64,000 nucleotides of DNA, taken from positions 62,001-126,000 of the forward strand of contig NZ_BMWC01000008.1 of the NCBI RefSeq assembly GCF_014651035.1. The letters are read 5' to 3'. The notes beneath the pieces are model-generated. The model ran no database searches, was not told the DNA's origin, and saw only the letters and a list, made by a program, of their open reading frames with translations. Position numbers and translations under genes: made by a program. Shown here piece by piece: positions 57,968 through 64,000 of the stretch. The DNA comes from Streptomyces lomondensis (GTDB lineage Bacteria; Actinomycetota; Actinomycetes; Streptomycetales; Streptomycetaceae). Every line of letters begins with the position of its first letter. Positions within the stretch are counted from its first letter, which is position 1.

Positions 57968-58052
57968 GGTAGCGTGTCCGAGCGGCCGAAGGAGCTCGCC
58001 TCGAAAGCGAGTGTGGCGCAAGTCACCGAGGGTTCAAATCCCTCCGCTACCG
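57968..58052 (+). tRNA. tRNA-Ser (anticodon CGA)
   Basis: A class II cloverleaf. The acceptor pairs GGTAGCG with CGCTACC, the anticodon stem CTCGC/GCGAG has loop CTCGAAA (anticodon CGA), there is a long variable arm, and the T arm contains GGGTTCAAATCCC. The discriminator is G and CCA is not encoded. Confidence 0.95.
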
Positions 58053-58057
58053 CTTGA

Positions 58058-58087
58058 GAAGGGCCCCGTCGTCAGACGGGGCCCTTC
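58058..58087 (+). terminator. terminator after tRNA-Ser(CGA)
   Basis: A perfect 13-bp stem (58058-58070 with 58075-58087) has a GTCA loop, 6 bp after the tRNA. Confidence 0.85.
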
Positions 58088-58152
58088 ATGCGATCAGCCC
58101 CTTCGTGCGATCATGTGCGCTGCATGGGACACCAGGGACAGGGGAGGCCGCG

Positions 58153-58329
58153 ATGGCGGTGAACGCCAAGAAGGTTGCCGTCTACGTGCTCGTGGTCTTC
58201 ATCTTCTACGTGATCATCACTGACCCGGAGAAGGCCTCCGACTACGTCTTGATAGGGTTCCAGGGCATATCGGACGCCGCGGGTGCCCTCGGCGACTTCG
58301 CCACCTGGGTCGCCAACGGAGGTAAGTGA
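58153..58329 (+). CDS. small single-pass membrane protein
   Basis: The 58-residue protein starts MAVNAKKVAVYVLVVFIFYV, with one hydrophobic helix (residues 7-22) and a short soluble tail ending FATWVANGGK. GGGGAGG is 6 bases upstream. The stop overlaps the ATG of the Dabb gene (TGATG), so the pair is translationally coupled. The function is unknown. Confidence 0.75.
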   Translation: MAVNAKKVAVYVLVVFIFYVIITDPEKASDYVLIGFQGISDAAGALGDFATWVANGGK

Positions 58330-58622
58330 TGATCCGCCACCTGGTCCTCTTCAAGCTCCACGAAGGTGTCGAGCGCGACGACCCGCGGGTCCTGAAGGGC
58401 GTCGAGGCCTTCCGCGCGCTCGACGGCACGATCCCCGAGATCCGCTACTGGGAGCTCGGCTGGAACGTCAGCGACCGCCCCATCGCCCACGACTTCGCCA
58501 TCAACTCGGCCTTCGACGACGCGGACGCGCTGCGCCGGTACGTCGAGCATCCGGCCCACCAGGCGGGCGTCGCGCTGTGGCGCGAGTTCTCCACGTGGGT
58601 GATCGCGGACTACGAGTTCTGA
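58329..58622 (+). CDS. Dabb (stress-responsive A/B barrel) protein
   Basis: The 97-residue protein starts MIRHLVLFKLHEGVE and contains GWNVSDRPIAHDFAINSAFDDADALRRYVEHPAHQ, the Dabb dimeric alpha/beta-barrel pattern. GGAGGT lies 5 bases before the ATG at 58329. The catalytic role is not known, although some relatives are enzymes. It shares a TGATG overlap with the small membrane protein gene. Confidence 0.85.
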   Translation: MIRHLVLFKLHEGVERDDPRVLKGVEAFRALDGTIPEIRYWELGWNVSDRPIAHDFAINSAFDDADALRRYVEHPAHQAGVALWREFSTWVIADYEF

Positions 58623-58634
58623 GCCCCTCACTTC

Positions 58635-58663
58635 GAGCCCCCCGCCGTACCGGCGGGGGGCTC
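58635..58663 (+). terminator. terminator after the Dabb gene
   Basis: A 13-bp stem (58635-58647 with 58651-58663) has a 3-base loop and is followed by TTCTGTT. Confidence 0.8.
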
Positions 58664-58738
58664 TTCTGTTGCCCGCGTTGATCTGCTGCGGGCCGATTTA
58701 TGCGGCATTCATCCCTCAACACGTAGTTATGGGGTTCT

Positions 58739-58751
58739 TGCACACAGTGCA
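58739..58751. promoter_or_regulatory. candidate operator upstream of sigF
   Basis: TGCAC-ACA-GTGCA is a perfect 5+5 palindrome about 75 bp before the sigF start. sigF depends on late sporulation regulators in S. coelicolor, so it could bind one of them. This is a tentative call. Confidence 0.3.
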
Positions 58752-58823
58752 CATGTCTTGTGATGCTATGACCGCTTTTGATGGAGTAGACGATGAGTTG
58801 ACGATGACGAGGTGGAGTTGACC

Positions 58824-59651
58824 GTGCTGGCCAGTACCGCACCTCAGGCACCCACCTCCGAAGCCGCCCCAGCCGCTCCGCAGCGGAGCCGTGGCGCCGA
58901 CACCCGCGCCCTGACGCAGGTGCTCTTCGCCCAGCTCAAGGAGCTCCAGCCGGGCACACCCGAACACGACCGGGTGCGCGGGGCGCTCATCGAGGCCAAC
59001 CTCCCGCTCGTGCGCTACGCGGCCGCCCGGTTCCGCTCCCGCAACGAGCCGATGGAGGACGTCGTCCAGGTCGGCACCATCGGGCTCATCAACGCCATCG
59101 ACCGCTTCGACCCCGACCGGGGCGTGCAGTTCCCGACCTTCGCGATGCCGACGGTCGTGGGCGAGATCAAGCGCTACTTCCGCGACAACGTCCGCACGGT
59201 CCATGTGCCGCGCCGGCTGCACGAGCTGTGGGTGCAGGTCAACAGCGCGACCGAGGACCTGACGACCGCCTTCGGGCGGTCCCCGACGACCGCGGAGATC
59301 GCCGAGCGGCTGCGCATCGGCGAGGACGAGGTGCTGTCCTGCATCGAGGCCGGGCGGTCGTACCACGCCACCTCGCTGGAGGCCGCCCAGGAGGGCGACG
59401 GGCTGCCCGGGCTGCTGGACCGGCTCGGCTACGAGGACCCCGCGCTGGACGGTGTGGAGCACCGGGATCTCGTACGGCATCTGCTCGTCCAGCTGCCCGA
59501 AAGGGAGCAGCGCATTCTGCTGCTGCGGTACTACAGCAATCTCACGCAGTCTCAGATCAGCGCGGAACTCGGCGTCTCGCAGATGCACGTGTCGCGGCTA
59601 CTCGCGCGTAGCTTCCAGCGGTTGCGGTCTGCGAACCGGATCGACGCCTAA
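58824..59651 (+). CDS. sigF: sporulation sigma factor SigF
   Basis: The 275-residue SigB/SigF-type sigma factor has a Pro/Ala-rich N-terminus. Region 2 is [41 protein letters not shown], with the -10 recognition segment [19 protein letters not shown]. Region 3 is [19 protein letters not shown], and region 4 is [37 protein letters not shown]. It matches S. coelicolor SigF (late sporulation, spore wall and pigment). GTG 58824 ([10 protein letters not shown]) has GGAG upstream and aligns with the known N-terminus. It is followed on the same strand by its paralogue SigN. Confidence 0.93.
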   Translation: MLASTAPQAPTSEAAPAAPQRSRGADTRALTQVLFAQLKELQPGTPEHDRVRGALIEANLPLVRYAAARFRSRNEPMEDVVQVGTIGLINAIDRFDPDRGVQFPTFAMPTVVGEIKRYFRDNVRTVHVPRRLHELWVQVNSATEDLTTAFGRSPTTAEIAERLRIGEDEVLSCIEAGRSYHATSLEAAQEGDGLPGLLDRLGYEDPALDGVEHRDLVRHLLVQLPEREQRILLLRYYSNLTQSQISAELGVSQMHVSRLLARSFQRLRSANRIDA

Positions 59652-59777
59652 CCGCAAACAGGAGCGAGAGGTCACCGGCGGGAGGGAATCCCTCATCAGG
59701 GCTGTTCTCGGCGGTTCCGGGCCGAAAAGGCGTCAGACCCCTTGTTTGCAGGGCTGATTCGCGTCTCAGATGTCGAC

Positions 59778-59810
59778 ATGTCACTACAGCGTGTTGCCGA
59801 CATGTGACAT
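59778..59810. promoter_or_regulatory. inverted and direct repeats upstream of sigN
   Basis: ATGTCAC (59778-59784) and GTGACAT (59804-59810) are exact inverted repeats. CGACATGT also occurs twice in direct orientation (59774-59781 and 59798-59805), 24 bp apart. This arrangement suggests a regulator binding site just upstream of the sigN promoter. Confidence 0.4.
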
Positions 59811-59824
59811 TCTGCGTGAAGCGC

Positions 59825-59850
59825 GTTTGCCGGGGCTTCGGCTCCGGTAT
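59825..59850 (+). promoter_or_regulatory. candidate SigB-type promoter of sigN
   Basis: GTTT (59825-59828) and CGGTAT (59845-59850) are separated by 16 bp, close to the SigB-family consensus GTTT-N(14-16)-GGGTAT. It lies 70 bp before the SigN start. SigN is known to drive its own promoter in S. coelicolor, so autoregulation is likely. Confidence 0.5.
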
Positions 59851-59919
59851 TCAGGTGAAGGCTGCGTTCCTCAGGCGGGGGCGTTCGCCGCGACCGTCCC
59901 GCGACCCAAAGGGGGTGGC

Positions 59920-60825
59920 ATGTCCGCAGAACAGGGCAGCTCGAAGGTGCTCACGCTCGCGGAGAGCGACACAGCTCCCCATGCTCTCGACTCACTCGGC
60001 CCCATCGACGACGTTCCGGCCGAGCTCGCGACCGAGCCCGCGCCGGCGCTTCCGGCCACGGGGGCCATCGACACCCGCACCCTGTCCCGCTCCCTGTTCC
60101 TGCGGCTGGCCGCGCTCGACGAGGACAGCCCCGAGCGTGCGTACGTCCGTGACACGCTGATCGAGCTCAACCTGCCGCTGGTGCGGTACGCGGCCGCGCG
60201 GTTCCGGTCGCGGAACGAGCCGATGGAGGACATCGTCCAGGTCGGCACGATCGGGCTGATCAAGGCGATCGACCGGTTCGACTGCGAACGGGGCGTCGAG
60301 TTCCCCACGTTCGCGATGCCAACCGTCGTGGGTGAGATCAAGCGGTTCTTCCGCGACACGTCCTGGTCGGTGCGGGTGCCGCGCCGGCTTCAGGAGCTGC
60401 GGCTCGCGCTGACCAAGGCCAGCGACGAGCTCTCGCAGAAGCTGGACCGGTCGCCGACGGTGACCGAACTCGCCTCCGTGCTCGGGGTGTCCGAGGAAGA
60501 TGTCGTCGACGGCCTGGCGGTGGGGAACGCGTACACGGCGTCCTCGCTGGACTCGCCGGCGCCGGAGGACGACGGTGGCGAGGGGTCGCTGGCGGACCGG
60601 CTGGGGTACGAGGACACGGCGCTGGAGGGCGTGGAGTACCGGGAGTCCCTGAAGCCGCTGCTGGCGAAGCTGCCGCCGCGCGAACGGCGGATCATCATGC
60701 TCCGCTTCTTCGCGAACATGACGCAGTCGCAGATCGGCGAGGAGGTCGGCATCTCGCAGATGCACGTCTCGCGGTTGCTGACGCGGACGTTGGCGCAGCT
60801 GCGGGAAGGTCTGATCTCGGACTGA
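59920..60825 (+). CDS. sigN: SigB/SigF-type sigma factor SigN
   Basis: The 301-residue protein has the same region 2 ([22 protein letters not shown] and [19 protein letters not shown]), region 3 and region 4 ([37 protein letters not shown]) as SigF. It differs in its N-terminus ([18 protein letters not shown]) and region 3/linker. It matches S. coelicolor SigN, which acts in the aerial hyphae subapical compartment and controls nepA. GGGGGTGG is 1 to 8 bases before the ATG, and the region upstream carries a SigB-type promoter. Confidence 0.92.
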   Translation: MSAEQGSSKVLTLAESDTAPHALDSLGPIDDVPAELATEPAPALPATGAIDTRTLSRSLFLRLAALDEDSPERAYVRDTLIELNLPLVRYAAARFRSRNEPMEDIVQVGTIGLIKAIDRFDCERGVEFPTFAMPTVVGEIKRFFRDTSWSVRVPRRLQELRLALTKASDELSQKLDRSPTVTELASVLGVSEEDVVDGLAVGNAYTASSLDSPAPEDDGGEGSLADRLGYEDTALEGVEYRESLKPLLAKLPPRERRIIMLRFFANMTQSQIGEEVGISQMHVSRLLTRTLAQLREGLISD

Positions 60826-61274
60826 CGCTGCGGGTAGCGGGTCGCCGCGGGGTGCCTGCGGCGGCCTGTGGCTGCTTCGGTGGGGGTGCGCGCCCTCGCC
60901 TGACGCCGGGTGTGGGTCGGGGCCGCGCCGGGGGGTATCCGTCCTCGGAACGGCGCGATGGGGTGTCTTACCGACTGACTGGCGTTGACGCGCCAACCGC
61001 TGCGGGCGGACACCCCCCGACACGGCCCCTTCTCGCCGTACGCGGGTGCGGGCGCGCCGGGGCGGGCCGCCAGTCCCGCTCAGCTGCGGACAGTCGTGCC
61101 GCTGGTCCGCTCAGCTGCGGGCAATCGTGCCGCTAAGGGCGGCACGGGTGGGCGCAGCGGCACCCCGCTCCGCCGGGCTGCGCGACGCCCCGGCCTCAGC
61201 ACCGACGCCGAGCACCTGAAACCGGCAGCACCAGGCAACGGCCTGCCCCACCCGCGGAAAACCCTCCGTACGGG
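60826..61274. repeat. 449-bp intergenic region with a 28-bp direct repeat
   Basis: CCGCTCAGCTGCGG-x-CA-x-TCGTGCCGCT occurs at 61076-61103 and 61107-61134 with two mismatches, followed by GGCGGCACGGGTGGGCGC. I recognise this as a repeat found in many Streptomyces intergenic regions. No gene was found, and the GC is high throughout. Confidence 0.55.
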
Positions 61275-61469
61275 TTACGCCAGCGCCAGCCAAGCCACCG
61301 CCGCGACAACCGCGACGGCGACGACAACGCCGAGGATGAGACCGATCCGCGGTCCGCCGCCGGTCGCCGCGGCCTGCCGCCCCTGCGGCGCCTCGTCGAC
61401 GAACGCGCGGAACATCTGGGTGCTGCCGGCAGGGTCGTGATTGCCCTGGGGGGCCTGGTTGTTAGCCAT
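61275..61469 (-). CDS. small C-terminally anchored membrane protein
   Basis: The 64-residue protein starts MANNQAPQGNHDPAGST and ends with a hydrophobic helix (IGLILGVVVAVAVVAAVAWLALA). The hydrophilic N-terminal half holds FRAFVDEAPQGRQ. No family was recognised. It is divergent from the MarR gene; the ATG was chosen by frame and length. Confidence 0.65.
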   Translation of the reverse strand: MANNQAPQGNHDPAGSTQMFRAFVDEAPQGRQAAATGGGPRIGLILGVVVAVAVVAAVAWLALA

Positions 61470-61584
61470 GGCCCGAGACCCTAGCGAAAACACCGGGACT
61501 CCCCAAGTGGGGGTTGGCCTTCCGTTTGCCCCGGCGCGACCCGTACCTCCGGGGTCGCCACCTGCACATTTACTGTCGCAATAC

Positions 61585-61668
61585 TTGCCTTTGCCAACTT
61601 TTTGTGCCGCACCCACCTCTTTTATTTGCCTTCAGCAACCAATAGCTGTCATGGTTGCCCTAAGCAAC
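61585..61668. promoter_or_regulatory. three TTGC-N5-GCAA operator-like repeats upstream of the MarR gene
   Basis: TTGC-N5-GCAA occurs at 61626-61638 and GTTGC-N5-GCAAC at 61654-61668. A third copy with one mismatch (TTGC-N5-CCAA) is at 61585-61597. The two perfect sites are 29 bp apart centre to centre, close to three helical turns. They are the likely binding sites of the adjacent MarR regulator. Confidence 0.65.
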
Positions 61669-61683
61669 GAACGCGGAGGTGTC

Positions 61684-62172
61684 ATGGCCGAGAGGGCGCA
61701 GTACGAAGAGCTGGTCCGCCAGTTCAGTGCCTTCGGCGCCGTGAAGCGGGAGCTCGGCCGGATCATGCCGGCCGAGTGCCCCGGCGGGTCGGCGGCCGTA
61801 CTGACGCTGCTGGGCCGCCACGGCGACATGCGCATGAGCAAGCTCGCCGAGCTGCTCGCGGTGGACATGTCGGTCACCAGCCGCCATGTCGCGCACGTCG
61901 TGGCCCGGGGCTGGATCGAACGCTCCCCCGACCCCGCCGACAAGCGCTCCCGCATCCTGCGCCTCACCCCCGCGGGCCACGCACAGCTCGACGAGCTGTC
62001 CCGGCGGACCACCGAGGTCCTCGCCGAGCGCCTGAGCGACTGGACCGACGAGGACGTCGGCCGGCTCACCCAGCTGATGGCGCGGCTGAGGGAGAGCTTC
62101 GACTGCCGGCCCGCGGCCCGCGCGGCCCCGCCCGCCTCCCACCGGACCACCCGTACACCCGCAAGCACATAA
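61684..62172 (+). CDS. MarR-family transcriptional regulator
   Basis: The 162-residue protein starts MAERAQYEELVRQFSAFGAVKREL. The winged helix is GDMRMSKLAELLAVDMSVTSRHVAHVVARGWIERSPDPADKRSRILRLTPAG, the MarR core with the DxRxx wing. A Pro/Ala-rich tail follows. GGAGGT is 6 to 8 bases upstream. It precedes the MFS exporter by 13 bp and is the probable repressor of that pair, acting on the repeats at 61585-61668. Confidence 0.9.
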   Translation: MAERAQYEELVRQFSAFGAVKRELGRIMPAECPGGSAAVLTLLGRHGDMRMSKLAELLAVDMSVTSRHVAHVVARGWIERSPDPADKRSRILRLTPAGHAQLDELSRRTTEVLAERLSDWTDEDVGRLTQLMARLRESFDCRPAARAAPPASHRTTRTPAST

Positions 62173-62185
62173 GAGAAGGAAGCCC

Positions 62186-64000
62186 ATGGCAACGACCACA
62201 CCAGCCGGTGTGCGGGCTCATGCCAAGCACGGGGGAGGCTCCCACGGCTCCCCCGGCGACGGCGCTCCGATGACGCACCGGCAGATCATGGAGGCCCTCA
62301 CCGGCCTGCTGCTCGGCATGTTCGTCGCGATCCTGTCGTCGACGATCGTCTCCAACGCCCTGCCCCGGATCATCAGCGACCTCGGCGGCGGCCAGAGCGC
62401 CTACACCTGGGTCGTGACCGCCGCCCTGCTGGCGATGACAGCGTCCACCCCGCTGTGGGGCAAGCTCGCCGACCTGTTCTCCAAGAAGCTGCTCGTGCAG
62501 CTGGCGCTCGTGATCTACGTGGCCGGCTCGGCCGCGGCTGGCATGTCGCAGAACCCGGAAACGCTCATCACGTTCCGCGCGGTCCAGGGCATCGGCATGG
62601 GCGGTCTGTCCGCGCTGGCCCAGATCATCATGGCGGCGATGATCTCGCCGCGTGAGCGCGGCCGGTACAACGGCTACCTGGGCGCCGTCTTCGCCACGGC
62701 GATGGTCGGCGGCCCCCTGGTCGGCGGTGTCATCACCGACACCGACTGGCTCGGCTGGCGCTGGTGCTTCTACGTCGGCGTGCCCTTCGCGGTGATCGCC
62801 CTGATCGTGCTGCAGAAGACCCTGCACCTGCCCGTGGTAAAGCGGAAGGTCAAGGTCGACTGGGGCGGTGCCTTCTTCATCACCGCGGCCGTCTGCCTGC
62901 TGCTCATCTGGGTCACCTTCGCCGGTGACAAGTACGACTGGGTGTCGTGGCAGACGTATGCGATGGTCGGCGGTTCCGTGGTGCTGCTGGCGCTGTTCGT
63001 CCTGGTCGAGGCCAAGGCGAGCGAGCCGATCATCCCGCTGCGGCTGTTCCGCAACCGCACCATCACGCTGGCCTCCCTGGCCTCGCTGTTCGTCGGTGTC
63101 GCGATGTTCGCGGGGACCGTCTTCTTCAGCCAGTACTTCCAGCTGGCCCGGGACAAGTCGCCCACGATGTCCGGTGTCATGACGATCCCGATGATCGCGG
63201 GTCTGTTCGTCTCCTCCACCGTCTCCGGGCAGATCATCACCCGGACCGGGCGCTGGAAGGGGTGGCTGCTCGGTGGTGGTGTGCTGGTGACGGCCGGGCT
63301 CGGGCTGCTGGGCACGATCCGGTACGACACCGAGTACTGGCACATAGCGATCTTCATGGCGCTGCTGGGTCTCGGCATCGGCATGATGATGCAGAACCTG
63401 GTTCTGTGCACGCAGAACCAGGTGGAGCCGGGTGATCTCGGTGCCGCGAGCTCGACGGTGACCTTCTTCCGGTCCCTCGGCGGTGCCGTGGGCGTCTCCG
63501 CCCTGGGCGCGGTCCTGGCCAACCGGATCACCGACTACGTCAAGGACGGCCTCGCCGACCTCGGTCCCAAGGGCGCGGCCCTCGGTCACGCCGGCACGGG
63601 CGAGGGCAACATCCCCGACCTCGGCGCGATGCCCGCGCCGATCCGCACCGTCGTGGAGAGCGCCTACGGCCACGGTGTCGCGGACGTGTTCCTCTACTCG
63701 GCCCCGCTGGCGCTGCTCGCGCTGCTGGTGTCGCTGTTCATCAAGGAGGTCCCGTTGAAGACGAGGGGTGGGCTGGCGCAGGCGGCGGACACCGGCGCCC
63801 GCGCGGAGGCTCCCGCCGAGGTGGCCGCCGAGGCTCCCGCCGCGGAGAAGGCCGTGCCGAGCTGGGCCGTGGCGGACACCGAGACCGCCGGCGGGACCGG
63901 GCCCGAGGGCACGCGGCGGCTCGCCGCCGTCGCCACGGTGGCCCGGGCCGAGGAGCCCGTGTCCGACGGGGGCGGTGTGCCGGTCCGCGGTTTCGTCCGC
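62186..64000 (+). CDS. MFS drug exporter, DHA2 (14-TM) family, cut by the window end
   Basis: The visible 605 residues have 14 membrane helices. Motif A is WGKLADLFSKK, motif C-like GPLVGGVITDTDWLGWRWCFYVGVPFAVIAL follows, and an acidic/Ala-rich cytoplasmic tail (AAEAPAAEKAVP...) runs beyond the window. ATG 62186 has AGAAGGA upstream. It is co-transcribed with the MarR regulator. The family exports hydrophobic drugs by proton exchange; the substrate here is unknown. The last helices end near residue 520 and the rest is a disordered tail. Confidence 0.92.
   Translation, partial: MATTTPAGVRAHAKHGGGSHGSPGDGAPMTHRQIMEALTGLLLGMFVAILSSTIVSNALPRIISDLGGGQSAYTWVVTAALLAMTASTPLWGKLADLFSKKLLVQLALVIYVAGSAAAGMSQNPETLITFRAVQGIGMGGLSALAQIIMAAMISPRERGRYNGYLGAVFATAMVGGPLVGGVITDTDWLGWRWCFYVGVPFAVIALIVLQKTLHLPVVKRKVKVDWGGAFFITAAVCLLLIWVTFAGDKYDWVSWQTYAMVGGSVVLLALFVLVEAKASEPIIPLRLFRNRTITLASLASLFVGVAMFAGTVFFSQYFQLARDKSPTMSGVMTIPMIAGLFVSSTVSGQIITRTGRWKGWLLGGGVLVTAGLGLLGTIRYDTEYWHIAIFMALLGLGIGMMMQNLVLCTQNQVEPGDLGAASSTVTFFRSLGGAVGVSALGAVLANRITDYVKDGLADLGPKGAALGHAGTGEGNIPDLGAMPAPIRTVVESAYGHGVADVFLYSAPLALLALLVSLFIKEVPLKTRGGLAQAADTGARAEAPAEVAAEAPAAEKAVPSWAVADTETAGGTGPEGTRRLAAVATVARAEEPVSDGGGVPVRGFVR

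Overview
This window is chromosomal DNA from a Streptomyces species, given in the opposite orientation to the S. coelicolor numbering. GC content is very high, with strong G/C bias at third codon positions. It contains BldC, valine dehydrogenase, the split purine genes purS/purQ/purL, an Lsr2 paralogue, sigma factors SigF and SigN, and many actinobacterial DUF families. Gene order follows the S. coelicolor hrpA-bldC-vdh-purM-purF-purL/Q/S-lsrL-purC-purD-dnaX-upp-tadA-sigF-sigN backbone as I remember it, so most of the window is conserved core. Two stretches look accessory: 33.0-41.3 kb and 51.6-54.3 kb.

Layout. 0-5.3 kb: the end of a dihydrofolate-reductase-like gene, a hydrolase-fold protein that has lost its catalytic triad, the large helicase HrpA and tRNA-Asp. 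5.4-9.7 kb: DUF6274, BldC, an unknown protein, valine dehydrogenase and DUF3073. 9.7-18.8 kb: purine genes on the minus strand (purM, purF, then purS-purQ-purL with overlapping codons), separated by a lipoprotein and a small ArsR/M23/SCP-like operon. 19-23.6 kb: the Lsr2-like protein, three tRNA-Gly genes (one with highly unusual D and T arms), and an ABC-2 exporter with a two-component system lying between two nearly identical tRNA-Gly(GCC) genes. 23.6-32.8 kb: purC, a DMF-amidase-like protein, a protein resembling a degenerate M48 peptidase, purD, dnaX, SRP RNA and tRNA-Ser(GGA).

33.2-41.2 kb is the most interesting part. It is a five-gene minus-strand unit encoding a P-loop NTPase, a membrane-anchored periplasmic-binding-type receptor, a polytopic membrane protein, a CHAT (caspase-like) protease with an intact His/Cys dyad, and a small Pepco/Trypco-like protein. 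It resembles an NTPase-regulated conflict system with an extracellular ligand sensor, but its function is inferred only.

41.3-48.9 kb: a MSMEG_6728-like protein, DUF4383, a PAS-GAF-SpoIIE-ATPase regulator carrying a perfect 147-bp tandem duplication, a DUF72 protein and a CopC-CopD copper protein. 48.5-52.5 kb: an iron-box-controlled divergent locus with a penicillin-acylase-like enzyme, an AlcB-type acetyltransferase and a cupin on one side and a siderophore-interacting reductase on the other. 53.1-53.3 kb is a MITE with perfect 18-bp terminal repeats and CTAG flanks, followed by small proline-rich proteins of unknown role. 54.5-58.6 kb: small conserved genes, upp, the tadA pair and tRNA-Ser(CGA). 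58.8-60.8 kb: sigF and sigN. 61.3-64 kb: a small membrane protein, a MarR regulator with three operator-like repeats and an MFS exporter cut by the window end.

All assignments come from reading the sequence and from memory of the families. No database search was run.
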